Below, one piece after another: positions 1 through 7,404 of a DNA stretch of 32,783 bases. A program made the translations under genes and the position numbers. The DNA is from an uncultured Opitutaceae bacterium (GTDB taxonomy: Bacteria > Verrucomicrobiota > Verrucomicrobiia > Opitutales > Opitutaceae). Location: the NCBI GenBank assembly GCA_937889545.1, contig CALAOT010000074.1, forward strand, positions 1-32,783, in the 5' to 3' direction. The notes under the pieces were generated by a model. The model saw only the letters and a program-made list of their open reading frames with translations, searched no databases and had not been told where the DNA came from. Numbering within the stretch: position 1 is the first letter of the stretch; every line of letters begins with the position of its first letter.

Positions 1-42
1 GGAAGGGGCGGCGGGCGAGCCGGCTCGCCCGCCGCCCCTTCC
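1..42. repeat. perfect 42-bp GC-rich palindrome at the window edge
   Basis: Bases 1-21 are the exact reverse complement of bases 22-42, with no spacer. The sequence is almost all G and C. It lies in the frame of the membrane protein that follows and would encode a short stretch ending in a Pro-rich segment. Because it sits exactly at the edge, a fold-back assembly artefact is as likely as a real palindrome. Confidence 0.9.
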
Positions 43-1438
43 GCCCCCCTCCGGTCCCGGCGCGCGCCGGGTCGAGGGAACCGACGCTCCCCTTTCCAAG
101 CCGGTCGTGGTCGGCCGCCCGGCTGAGCCTGAGAAGGCCGGGCCGGCGGCCCCGGCGGAAGAGGCGCCCGCAGCGCAGGAGGAGCCGCAGCCCAAAAGCA
201 AGGTCGGGTTCTACATCGGGGTCGTTGCGGCCGCCGCGCTGGTTTTTGCGGGAATCGCGGCCGTGCTCGACAACCGGATGGAGAAGATCAAGGAAAACGA
301 CCTGGAGCAGCAGGAGGCGCTGGCCCATCACCTTGCGGAGGTGCGGGTCAGGGAGGCCGAACAGAGCAAGAAGGGGGAGGCCGAGCGGACCCGCAAGGAC
401 GTTGAGACCGCGATAGTCGTCACCCAGACGGAGAACACCACCCGCCAAACGGTCCCCGTGGGGGTGGAGGCGGCGAGGCCAGCCAGGCTTCCCGGAACGC
501 TCGTGGTAGGCACGGAGCCGGCCGGCGCCTCGGTGTCGATCGACGGGGCCTCGCCGCTCCTGTCCCCCGTCAAGGCGGAAGGGATCGCCCCGGGCGCGCA
601 TCGCGTCCGCATCGCGCTCGCCGGCCATGAGCCGGTCGAGCTGGACGCGAAGATCAACGGCTCCGCGACAACGGACCTCGGCATCGTCAAACTTGAATCC
701 TCGCTTGGGGCGCTCGAGGTCTCCAGCAGCCCGGACGGCCTTGATTTCTCCGTCCGTGCGGCGGCCGACCCGACCGGCAATCCCATCCAGACCGGCAGGA
801 CGCCGGCGACGATTGCCGGCATTCCGCACGGGGGCTACCTTGTGACCTTCTCCCGTCCCGGTTGCCACGACCACACCGAGAGGGCCTCGGTCGAAAAGGG
901 CGCAACGGCCCCGGTTGAGACGAGGTATCTGGACGGATCGCTCGAGCTCACGAGCGAGCCGACCGGCGCCTGGGTTGACAAGGACGGAATGCGCCTGGGC
1001 TCGACCCCCCTTGTTCTCCGTGACCTCACGCCAAAAGTGGCATCCTTTGAGCTGACGCTGCCGGGCTACGATCCCACGCCGATCTCGTGCGAGATCGCCG
1101 AGGGCCAGACGCTCAAGCTCACGGCCCATCTTCTGCGCAGGGACCGGGTTTTCGGCCCGAGCGAGGCCAAGACCCTTCCGGTGAGCTACGAGTCGCCCGA
1201 GCCGGACCTCAGCCCGAGCCAGCGCAGGATGGGCGCCGAGGTTCTCCTGTCGTTCATCGTGCAACGCGACGGGACCGTGATCAACGTGAAGGTGGAGAGG
1301 ACCACGGACGACGACATCGGCAGGCGGTGCGCCACAGCGCTTGCCAACTGGAGATTCCATCCCGGGACCGCCGCTGACGACCGCGCCGTGGACGTCAGGA
1401 TCGAGATGCCGTTCAAGCTCCCGGTCACCAAGCAATAA
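2..1438 (+). CDS. membrane protein with PEGA repeats and TonB-like C-terminus (5' truncated)
   Basis: The frame is open from base 2 with no stop, so the true start probably lies outside the window. A GTG at 107 is the first internal start candidate. Numbering from that GTG, a Pro/Ala/Glu-rich linker is followed by one membrane helix (about residues 33-55) and a charged, probably coiled-coil segment (about 56-105). Three PEGA-type repeats follow (about 127-200, 200-275 and 277-345), each with the hallmark small beta motif, for example GTEPAGASVSIDG and TSEPTGAWVDKDG. The last 80 or so residues resemble the TonB C-terminal domain (VLLSFIVQRDGTV, then NWRFHPG). Pro-rich linker, helix and PEGA repeats are a layout often found after a cytoplasmic Ser/Thr kinase domain, so the missing part could be a kinase; that is inference. 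The protein ends at TAA 78 bases before the ATP-grasp gene. Confidence 0.75.
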   Translation, partial: EGAAGEPARPPPLPPPSGPGARRVEGTDAPLSKPVVVGRPAEPEKAGPAAPAEEAPAAQEEPQPKSKVGFYIGVVAAAALVFAGIAAVLDNRMEKIKENDLEQQEALAHHLAEVRVREAEQSKKGEAERTRKDVETAIVVTQTENTTRQTVPVGVEAARPARLPGTLVVGTEPAGASVSIDGASPLLSPVKAEGIAPGAHRVRIALAGHEPVELDAKINGSATTDLGIVKLESSLGALEVSSSPDGLDFSVRAAADPTGNPIQTGRTPATIAGIPHGGYLVTFSRPGCHDHTERASVEKGATAPVETRYLDGSLELTSEPTGAWVDKDGMRLGSTPLVLRDLTPKVASFELTLPGYDPTPISCEIAEGQTLKLTAHLLRRDRVFGPSEAKTLPVSYESPEPDLSPSQRRMGAEVLLSFIVQRDGTVINVKVERTTDDDIGRRCATALANWRFHPGTAADDRAVDVRIEMPFKLPVTKQ

Positions 1439-1479
1439 GCCCCTGGATAGGCGGTTTTTGGCCGGGTCTGGCAAGGGAC

Positions 1480-1508
1480 TTGCTGAACGGTCTGCGACAG
1501 CCTAGACT
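1480..1508 (+). promoter_or_regulatory. candidate sigma70-like promoter for the ATP-grasp operon
   Basis: TTGCTG at 1480-1485 and TAGACT at 1503-1508 are separated by 17 bases. Transcription would begin about 1514-1516, almost at the GTG start at 1517, implying a leaderless or nearly leaderless mRNA. No Shine-Dalgarno sequence precedes the GTG, which fits. The assignment rests on consensus match and position only. Confidence 0.4.
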
Positions 1509-1516
1509 AAACCCAC

Positions 1517-2962
1517 GTGTCGCTCCTAAGCACCCCTTACGAAGCAGGCGAATTCTTCGACGAGATGTACGCGGCCGGCGGAGAAGTGCGGCCCCATTAC
1601 CGTCTCCTCGCAGAGCGGCTAGCTACGCTCCCCGTCGCCGAATTCGAGCGAAGGCGCGCCGCCGTGGACCTCGCATTCCTTCGGCGCGGCATAACGTTCA
1701 CCGTCTACAACGACGCCGAGGGCACCGAGCGCATCTTCCCTTTCGACCTGATCCCCCGGATAATCCCCGCGCGCGAGTGGTCGCGGCTGGAGGCGGGCCT
1801 CATACAGAGGATCACCGCGCTCAACCTCTTTCTCCACGACCTCTACCACGAGCAGAAGATCCTCAGGGACAAGGTCGTCCCGGCCGCGCAGATCCTCAGC
1901 GCGAAGCATTTCCGGCGCGAGTTCATGAATTTCTCGGTCCCGCGCAACATCTACGTCCACATCTGCGGCACCGACCTGATTCGCGACCGCGACGGCACCT
2001 ATCTGGTCCTTGAGGACAATCTGCGCTGCCCTTCCGGGGTTTCGTACATGATCGAGAACCGCTCGGCCATGCGGCGCGCGTTCCCCAACCTGTTCCAGAG
2101 CTACGGGGTGCGCCCCGTAGAGGGCTATTCGGAGGAGCTCCTCAAGGCCCTGCTCCACATCGCCCCCAAGAGGAGCGACAAGCCCAGCGTGGTCCTGCTC
2201 ACTCCCGGCGTCTACAACAGCGCCTACTTTGAGCACTGCTTCCTGGCCCGCCAGATGGGGGTGCCGATCGTCGAGGGCCGCGACCTTGTAGTCCACGACG
2301 CCAGCGTGTACATGCGCACGACATCGGGGCTCCTGCCCGTCGACGTGATCTACCGCAGGATCGACGACGATTTTCTGGACCCGGCCGTGTTCAGGTCCGA
2401 CTCGATGCTCGGCGTGCCCGGTCTCGTGACCGCCTACCGCGCGGGCAACGTCGCACTCGCCAACTCGATCGGGACCGGCGTCGCGGACGACAAGGTGGTC
2501 TGCGCGTACATCCCGAAGGTCATCAAGTACTACCTCGACCAGGACCCGATCATTCCAAGCGTGCCCACGTACATCGCATCCGATCCGTCCGACCGGAAAT
2601 TCATTCTCGAGAACATCGCGAGGCTGGTGGTCAAGTCCGCGAACGAGGCGGGTGGATACGGGATGCTGATCGGACCCGCGGCGACGAAGGAGGAGGTGGG
2701 GGACTTCCGCTCAAAGGTCGCGGCCAACCCGCGCAATTTCATCGCCCAGGACCCCGTCATGCTCTCGCGATCCCCCACCTGGTGCCAGCAGACGCTCGAG
2801 GGCCGGCACATCGACCTGCGGCCATACGTGCTCTGCGGCGAGAAGACGGTCGTCACCCCCGGCGGGCTCACCCGGGTCGCGCTGCGCAAGGGGTCGCTCG
2901 TCGTCAACTCATCCCAGGGTGGCGGATCCAAGGACACGTGGGTGCTCGCGGGGACCAAATGA
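1517..2962 (+). CDS. circularly permuted ATP-grasp family protein (type 2, DUF404/DUF407 class)
   Basis: A 481-residue protein of the circularly permuted ATP-grasp type, a carboxylate-amine ligase fold predicted to form amide bonds on peptides using ATP. Recognisable family segments are the N-terminal [10 protein letters not shown] and RPHYRLL, then [33 protein letters not shown] (about 168-187), [15 protein letters not shown], and the C-terminal GGYGMLIGP and LRPYVLCG. The GTG start is chosen because the conserved N-terminus precedes the first ATG at 1565. It is followed after 20 bases by the alpha-E gene and then by a transglutaminase-like gene, the usual partners of this family. The substrate is not known. 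Family assignment is firm; the biochemical role is inferred from published comparative genomics of amidoligases. Confidence 0.9.
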   Translation: MSLLSTPYEAGEFFDEMYAAGGEVRPHYRLLAERLATLPVAEFERRRAAVDLAFLRRGITFTVYNDAEGTERIFPFDLIPRIIPAREWSRLEAGLIQRITALNLFLHDLYHEQKILRDKVVPAAQILSAKHFRREFMNFSVPRNIYVHICGTDLIRDRDGTYLVLEDNLRCPSGVSYMIENRSAMRRAFPNLFQSYGVRPVEGYSEELLKALLHIAPKRSDKPSVVLLTPGVYNSAYFEHCFLARQMGVPIVEGRDLVVHDASVYMRTTSGLLPVDVIYRRIDDDFLDPAVFRSDSMLGVPGLVTAYRAGNVALANSIGTGVADDKVVCAYIPKVIKYYLDQDPIIPSVPTYIASDPSDRKFILENIARLVVKSANEAGGYGMLIGPAATKEEVGDFRSKVAANPRNFIAQDPVMLSRSPTWCQQTLEGRHIDLRPYVLCGEKTVVTPGGLTRVALRKGSLVVNSSQGGGSKDTWVLAGTK

Positions 2963-2982
2963 AGCGCCCATAAGGGAGAAGA

Positions 2983-4032
2983 ATGTCCGCAGCCCCGAAG
3001 ATTCCGGCCCCACGGCCCCAGGCCAACGTGATGCTGTCGCGCGTCGCGCACTCCCTGTATTGGATGAGCCGGTATATCGAGCGCGCAGAGAACATTGCGC
3101 GCCTGCTTGAGGTGAACCTCCAGTTCATCCTCGACTTCCGGGGGTACGACGACGCGCACCTCAAGGAGCACTGGGGGTCGATCCTCGCCAGCTCCGGGGA
3201 CGAGGAGCTGTTCGGGGAACACTACGAGTCGGCCGACAGCCGGTCGGTGACGGAGTTCTTCTCCTTCGACCTGCGCAACCCCAATTCAATCCTCGCCTGC
3301 GTCTTCGCGGCCAGGGAGAACGCCCGCATGATCCGGGACCAGATTTCGATCGAGATGTGGGAGACGATCAACGAGCTCTACCTGTTCCTCAAGTCCCGGA
3401 GCACGACGGACGTCTGGGCCGCGGGCCCATACGATTTTTTCCATGACATCAAGCGAAACTCCCACCTCTTCCAGGGGCTCACCGACTCGACCTATTCCCG
3501 GAGCGAGGGATGGGAGTTCATCCAGTTCGGCAAGTTTGTGGAGCGCGCCAAGAAGACGACCCGTATCCTGGACGTCAAGTACCACATCCTTCTGCCGAGC
3601 GCGACCGATGTCGGGGGGGCTCTCGACACGGCGCAGTGGCAGGCGGTCCTTCGCTCGGCGAGCGCGCTCGATGCCTACCGCCGGTTCTACGTCCGGGAGA
3701 TCCTTCCCTGGAAGGTGGCCGAATTCCTGATCTTTTCGGACTCATTCCCGCGCTCGGTGCACTTCTGCGTCGCGCAGATCGACGACTTCCTGCGCAGGAT
3801 ACTGGGCGAGTCGGGCGCCCGGCCGCGCACCGAGGCCGCGCGCGCCTCGCGCCGGCTGCTCGCCAACCTCCAGTCGCTGACGATTGACGAGGTGCTCAGC
3901 GAGGGACTACACGAATTCCTGGTGGAAACCGAAGCATCCCTGACCCGAATAAGCGAGGAGGTCGTCCAGACGACGATGTTCTACCCGGCCGAATCCACCC
4001 AGGAGGATCAGCAACTCCAGCAACAGCAGTGA
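2983..4032 (+). CDS. alpha-E domain protein (DUF403 class)
   Basis: A 349-residue, mostly alpha-helical protein of the alpha-E family. The diagnostic opening is seen at about residues 18-41: RVAHSLYWMSRYIERAENIA then RLLE. Further family features are CVFAARENARMIRDQIS and the helix around FVERAKKTTRILDVKYH. No catalytic motif is evident. These proteins are encoded beside circularly permuted ATP-grasp and transglutaminase-like genes, as here, and are thought to be the helical partner of that system; the role is unproven. The C-terminus ends in a short Gln run. The ATG at 2983 follows a GGGAGAAG purine stretch, a plausible ribosome binding site. The protein ends 34 bases before the transglutaminase gene, so the three are probably one operon. 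Confidence 0.9.
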   Translation: MSAAPKIPAPRPQANVMLSRVAHSLYWMSRYIERAENIARLLEVNLQFILDFRGYDDAHLKEHWGSILASSGDEELFGEHYESADSRSVTEFFSFDLRNPNSILACVFAARENARMIRDQISIEMWETINELYLFLKSRSTTDVWAAGPYDFFHDIKRNSHLFQGLTDSTYSRSEGWEFIQFGKFVERAKKTTRILDVKYHILLPSATDVGGALDTAQWQAVLRSASALDAYRRFYVREILPWKVAEFLIFSDSFPRSVHFCVAQIDDFLRRILGESGARPRTEAARASRRLLANLQSLTIDEVLSEGLHEFLVETEASLTRISEEVVQTTMFYPAESTQEDQQLQQQQ

Positions 4033-4066
4033 GGAACGCCGCCTCCAGCATCCTCGGCGCGCTCCC

Positions 4067-4930
4067 ATGCTGATCAGCCTCCTGCATCGGACCACGTTCG
4101 TCTACGCGGGCAAGGCCCAGGAGAGCTTCAACGAGGTCCGCCTGAAGCCCCTCGACGGCGCCAGCCAGACGTGCCGGAGCTTTGCGCTTCGGACCGATCC
4201 GTCCGCGCAGCCGCGCGAATACGTCGATTTCTACGGCAACACGGCCCACTTCTTCGACATCGCGGCGGAGCACAGCAGGCTCGTGATAGAGGCCACTTCG
4301 GAGGTCGAGACCACGCCCAACGCCATGCGCGCGCCCGTGCCGGCCGTCACGTTCCCCGAGCTCCAGGCGAGCCCCGAGATCGAACTCCACGCTGAATTCC
4401 TGACCGACTCCCACTACGTCCCGTTGGACGTCGAGTTGTGGAAGGAGGCCAAGGACGCGCTGGCCGGCGGCCGGCGCGACGTGTGGTCGGATGTCCAGCG
4501 CATGTGCCAGCACATCTTCAGAAGCTTCGCCTACAGGCCGAACACGACCGGCGTGGGCACCGTTGCGACGGATGCCCTACGGCTCCGCGCAGGCGTGTGC
4601 CAGGATTTCGCCCACGTCGCGCTGGGCCTCTGCAGGAGCTCCGGCATACCGGCCAGATACGTGAGCGGCTACTTCATCAAGTCACAACGGCGCCCCGGGG
4701 AGGACGAAGCGTCCCATGCGTGGATCGAGGCGTTCGTTCCCGGCTACGGCTGGGCCCCGTTCGACCCGACGCACGACAGGCCGGCCGACGACCGCTACAT
4801 CAAGCTCGCCTCCGGAAGAGACTACGCCGACATCCGGCCCGTGAGCGGGTCCTACCGCGGGGGCAAGACGCGCTCGCTGAGCGTCGAGGTTCGGGTCCGC
4901 GAGGCCGAGGCAGCGGACACGGCCTGCTAG
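4067..4930 (+). CDS. transglutaminase-like cysteine peptidase family protein
   Basis: A 287-residue protein with the bacterial transglutaminase N-terminal beta region (about 1-90; LLHRTTFVYAGKAQESFNEV, DFYGN) and a transglutaminase core. The papain-like triad is visible: Cys178 in AGVCQDFAHV, His217 in SHAWIEAF and Asp233 in WAPFDPTHD. No signal peptide is seen, so it is likely cytoplasmic. It is the third gene of the ATP-grasp and alpha-E cluster. In that context it is predicted to cleave or transfer an amide or peptide bond, perhaps reversing or processing what the ATP-grasp enzyme makes. Members of this family are usually annotated as transglutaminases but are more likely peptidases. The fold and triad are firm; the substrate is unknown. 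Confidence 0.9.
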   Translation: MLISLLHRTTFVYAGKAQESFNEVRLKPLDGASQTCRSFALRTDPSAQPREYVDFYGNTAHFFDIAAEHSRLVIEATSEVETTPNAMRAPVPAVTFPELQASPEIELHAEFLTDSHYVPLDVELWKEAKDALAGGRRDVWSDVQRMCQHIFRSFAYRPNTTGVGTVATDALRLRAGVCQDFAHVALGLCRSSGIPARYVSGYFIKSQRRPGEDEASHAWIEAFVPGYGWAPFDPTHDRPADDRYIKLASGRDYADIRPVSGSYRGGKTRSLSVEVRVREAEAADTAC

Positions 4931-5094
4931 GGCCTTCCCCGCTGGATCGAGACGGCGCGGCCGGTGTTGCCGGACGCAGCTGGGACACGGCCACGGGTCG
5001 GACTGGACTGGAAGGCCGCAGCTCCAGCCGATCCCGCCCCGGCGCCGCGGCAAGCCTGTCGGCGACTGAAGCCGTGTGAATCGGCGAAAACCGC
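4931..5094. other. intergenic gap between convergent genes, no feature recognised
   Basis: These 164 GC-rich bases separate the transglutaminase gene (+) from the lipoprotein gene (-). I see no convincing hairpin with a T-run and no short gene. Confidence 0.5.
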
Positions 5095-5550
5095 CTAACG
5101 CGCAAGCTCCTGGTTGAAGGCGACGACCTTGTTGTCGCGAAACTCCACCCGGAAGCGGTCGTAGGTGTTGACCGGCCCGACTGGGTACGGCCTGCCCCAG
5201 TAGCCGCCCCCTCCCCACCAGCCCCGGCGGCCCCAACCGCCCCAATACTGCCCGCCGTAGAGGAATGCGCCGTCGTAGTAGACTGTCTCAGCATAATGCC
5301 AGACCTGCATCTGGCCCATCGCGTCCGTCCTCAGGGTGATTCGGTCCGGTTGGCCCAAGGCGAGCTTCACCGCCTCTGTGCTGAAGCCAAGGCCCACTTG
5401 GCCGGCCCTCACGAGGGCCTGCTCCTGGGGTGTGAGTTGCGCGAAAACCTCTGGATGGTCACTGATCCGGGTTTGGGGAGATGAGCAACCTGCCAGCCAC
5501 AATGTTCCCGCCAAGGCGGCAAGGACGATAGATAGTCTGGTTGTTTTCAT
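5095..5550 (-). CDS. Gly/Trp/Tyr-rich lipoprotein, BamE/SmpA-like core
   Basis: A 151-residue predicted lipoprotein. Residues 1-22 form a type II signal peptide, with a KTTR n-region, a hydrophobic stretch and the lipobox LAGC; Cys22 would be lipidated. The segment LTPQEQALVRAGQVGLGFS, with AVKLALGQPD and VWHYAETVYYDG, resembles the small SmpA/OmlA fold of BamE-like proteins, in which a helical turn with G.P leads into a three-stranded sheet. Inserted before the last strand is a low-complexity segment at about residues 98-122 that is very rich in Gly, Trp, Tyr and Arg. The protein closes with VEFRDNKVVAFNQELAR, a typical last strand of this fold. It is transcribed away from the HAD gene across a 257-bp spacer. 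The envelope location is well supported; the exact role is not. Confidence 0.75.
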   Translation of the reverse strand: MKTTRLSIVLAALAGTLWLAGCSSPQTRISDHPEVFAQLTPQEQALVRAGQVGLGFSTEAVKLALGQPDRITLRTDAMGQMQVWHYAETVYYDGAFLYGGQYWGGWGRRGWWGGGGYWGRPYPVGPVNTYDRFRVEFRDNKVVAFNQELAR

Positions 5551-5807
5551 AATGTCGTTATTGGAAAGCTACTTGGGATCTCCTCCACTGCAAGCGGGCA
5601 GGCCGAAATGAGATCCTTCTGTTTCACGGAAAACTCCCGCTCCCCTGGAATATCGGCGGCACCCGAGCGCCGCAGCCAAGGCAACGGCGAAAACTCTGGA
5701 GGTTTTCGTGGCTAAGGGTGAATCCTAATGGGTGCGCTGGGCAATGTTTCCTGTGCTGAATCTCCACCAGTCCTAGACGTTCACAGCGGGTTGAAGTTTC
5801 ACAAGAT
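5551..5807. other. divergent intergenic region between lipoprotein and HAD genes
   Basis: This 257-bp spacer should hold two promoters. A small inverted repeat (GAAAAC, 7-base loop, GTTTTC) lies near 5691-5709. No unambiguous -35/-10 pair or ribosome binding site was found. Confidence 0.3.
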
Positions 5808-6509
5808 ATGCAAAAACTACTGATACTCTGGGACATAGACGGGACGATCCTCCATTCGGGAGGCGCGGGCATGAAAGCGCTGCGCGCGGCGCTCCAGAGC
5901 GTATTCGGGGTATCGGGTTCGTTTTCCGGGATCGAGTTTGCCGGGCGCACCGATCCGTGGATCATCCGCCAGATCTTCTCGAGGTTTGCGATCGAGGAAA
6001 CGCGGGAGAACGTGGCGAGCTACATTGACGGATACATCGCAGCCCTGCCCGGAATCCTAGCGGAGAGCGGCGCAGCCGTTTTGCCGGGTGTTTCGGAAAT
6101 CCTGGTGCGCGCGGCCGAGCATCCGGGCGTGGCCATGGGCCTCCTGACCGGCAATCTCCGGCGCGGGGCGCAGGCAAAGCTCGGTTTTCACGGCCTCTGG
6201 GACTATTTCCCGATCGGGGCCTTCTCCGACGACAGCGAGGTCCGCAACGAACTGGGGCCCTATGCCCTTCGGCGGGCCCGGGGCCACTGGGGCGTGGATT
6301 TTCCCGCGGAGCGGGTGTGGATTGTGGGTGACACGCCCCACGACATACTCTGCGCGCGGGCGTTCGGTGCCCGCGTCCTTGCGGTGGCTACGGGAGGGGC
6401 AAGCGCTTCCGACCTGGCGGCCCTCGGGCCGGACGCGGTGCTCGAGCACCTGGGGGACCCGGCGGCCTTCTGGCGCGTGGTCGGGCCTTATTATACACAA
6501 CGTCCTTAG
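5808..6509 (+). CDS. HAD superfamily phosphatase (phosphoglycolate phosphatase-like)
   Basis: A 233-residue hydrolase of the haloacid dehalogenase superfamily. Motif I is WDIDGTIL, with the nucleophile Asp9 and acid/base Asp11. Motif II is the Thr of GLLTGN. The motif III/IV region is VWIVGDTPHDILCARAFGA, where GD and D coordinate Mg. The helical cap lies between motifs I and II (about 20-100), as in Gph/PgmB-type phosphatases, so a small phosphorylated metabolite such as 2-phosphoglycolate or a sugar phosphate is expected. The exact substrate cannot be read from sequence. It is a single gene, followed by a long stretch of decayed DNA. No clear ribosome binding site precedes the ATG. Confidence 0.85.
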   Translation: MQKLLILWDIDGTILHSGGAGMKALRAALQSVFGVSGSFSGIEFAGRTDPWIIRQIFSRFAIEETRENVASYIDGYIAALPGILAESGAAVLPGVSEILVRAAEHPGVAMGLLTGNLRRGAQAKLGFHGLWDYFPIGAFSDDSEVRNELGPYALRRARGHWGVDFPAERVWIVGDTPHDILCARAFGARVLAVATGGASASDLAALGPDAVLEHLGDPAAFWRVVGPYYTQRP

Positions 6510-6651
6510 TCTTTGGCAACTTCAGCCCGCTAAGAGCACGTTGAAGTCGAAGCCAAAGATATCTGACGTCCCCGGCCTGGGGTCGAAGCACAGCACATCA
6601 GAGCGCTGTTCCCTGACCGAGGGTCGGCGTGGGAGCCCGAAGCGGAGAGGT

Positions 6652-6756
6652 TCACGCAAGCGCGCGGATCAGCCGGCTTTGGAGCCGACGCTGGTCGGTC
6701 AAGAGTTCGGCAAATCCGCTGCTCCCCTCATACCTCATTTTGATCGTGCGTGTCAT
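6652..6756 (-). pseudogene. N-terminal remnant of a TnpB-like (IS605 OrfB-type) protein, copy 2
   Basis: A 34-residue open frame starts at ATG 6756 and ends at a TGA at 6652-6654. It opens MTRTIKMRYE and contains the segment RRLQSRLIRALA. It aligns with the start of the other remnant at 7165: both begin M-x-RTIK and share F.E.L....R..QSR.IR. This pattern fits the N-terminus of a divergent TnpB-like family that I recognise by memory only. Nothing recognisable follows the stop in any frame, so the rest of the gene is lost or heavily scrambled. The two remnants differ enough that they are not a recent duplication. Confidence 0.45.
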
Positions 6757-6795
6757 GGCGGGTGCCGTCCTGCCTCTTATCATACTATTGAAACG

Positions 6796-6825
6796 GTTCA
6801 TATGAACGGCGTTCATATGAACGGT
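6796..6825. repeat. tandem 15-bp repeat, each unit carrying a 12-bp palindrome
   Basis: GTTCATATGAACGGC at 6796-6810 is followed directly by GTTCATATGAACGGT at 6811-6825. Each unit contains the perfect palindrome GTTCATATGAAC. The copies lie between the two TnpB-like remnants. Such spacing on successive helix faces could be an operator for a dimeric regulator, or simply a replication-slippage duplication; nothing in the sequence decides. Confidence 0.85.
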
Positions 6826-6874
6826 ATCGATCCAAAAAGACGACTGATTCGCTTCGCGGTTCCCTGCAGCGGAC

Positions 6875-7165
6875 TTATGTCGCTATGTATAGCTTCTTCT
6901 TGCCTCCAAAGACCACCTTTCCATCTGGGCAAAGCTTATAGAGGGCGTTTGCCTTGGAAATCTCCGAAAGCAGGAGTCAGGAATGCAACCCTTGGCCGAC
7001 CGGATGGGTCCGGAGGGCCCTGTACAGATGATTTAGCGCCATACCTTCCGCGAGCTGGCAGTAGGCTGTTCGAATCACCCGGGACTGACGGAGTCGCAGT
7101 TCCGCGAGGGCCTCAAGAAAGCGGGCGTCAGAGGGGACAAATGACAGCTTGATTGTTCGGTGCAT
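6875..7165 (-). pseudogene. N-terminal remnant of a TnpB-like (IS605 OrfB-type) protein, copy 1, with in-frame stop
   Basis: The frame starts at ATG 7165 (MHRTIKLSF) and runs through LRLRQSRVIRTAYCQLAEGM to GLHS, where a TGA at 6977-6979 stops it. The same frame then continues with sensible protein sequence for 33 residues: LLLSEISKANALYKLCP, then DGKVVFGGKKKLYIAT, and a TAA at 6875-6877. In the TnpB-like family I have in mind, Trp is expected where the TGA is, followed by an alpha-helical segment and a VFGGK motif. A TGG to TGA change is the simplest reading. The rest of the protein, including the RuvC nuclease residues, is missing. Local sequence is more AT-rich than the flanks, consistent with imported DNA in decay. 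Family naming is from pattern memory and needs a profile search. Confidence 0.5.
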
Positions 7166-7174
7166 CGCGCTCTC

Positions 7175-7180
7175 ATTATA
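7175..7180 (-). promoter_or_regulatory. possible -10 element for the TnpB-like remnant
   Basis: Read on the minus strand, a perfect TATAAT lies 9 bases before the ATG at 7165. No acceptable -35 box is present 16-18 bases upstream. If used, the transcript would begin essentially at the ATG. Confidence 0.25.
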
Positions 7181-7404
7181 TCGTTAAAATAGACATGTCC
7201 GTATCCTGAAACAAGCTAAAATTCTTGCTTTTTAGGGAGAACGCATCGCTACGCCCGGGCAGAAGACGTTGCGCAGCGCGTGCTGGCAATGCCGCCTAAT
7301 TGCAGGCATTCCGGCTCGCAATGCGCATCTGATTATGACGTTCTGTATAGTTTGCCGCAGCCGCGAGCCGGCGAAATATCCCGTATTCCAAACCACCCAG
7401 CTCG

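Noticed and set aside
6502..6651. Peptide ending in GFDFNVLLAG on the minus strand as a possible RuvC motif of the second TnpB-like remnant
   Set aside because: The similarity is limited to a few residues and needs a frame change from the N-terminal piece, so it cannot be supported.
6262..7152. A 296-codon open frame on the plus strand through the end of the HAD gene and the gap
   Set aside because: Its first part is a shadow of the HAD gene, and the remainder has no protein-like pattern. It runs antisense to the TnpB-like remnants, which explain the sequence better.
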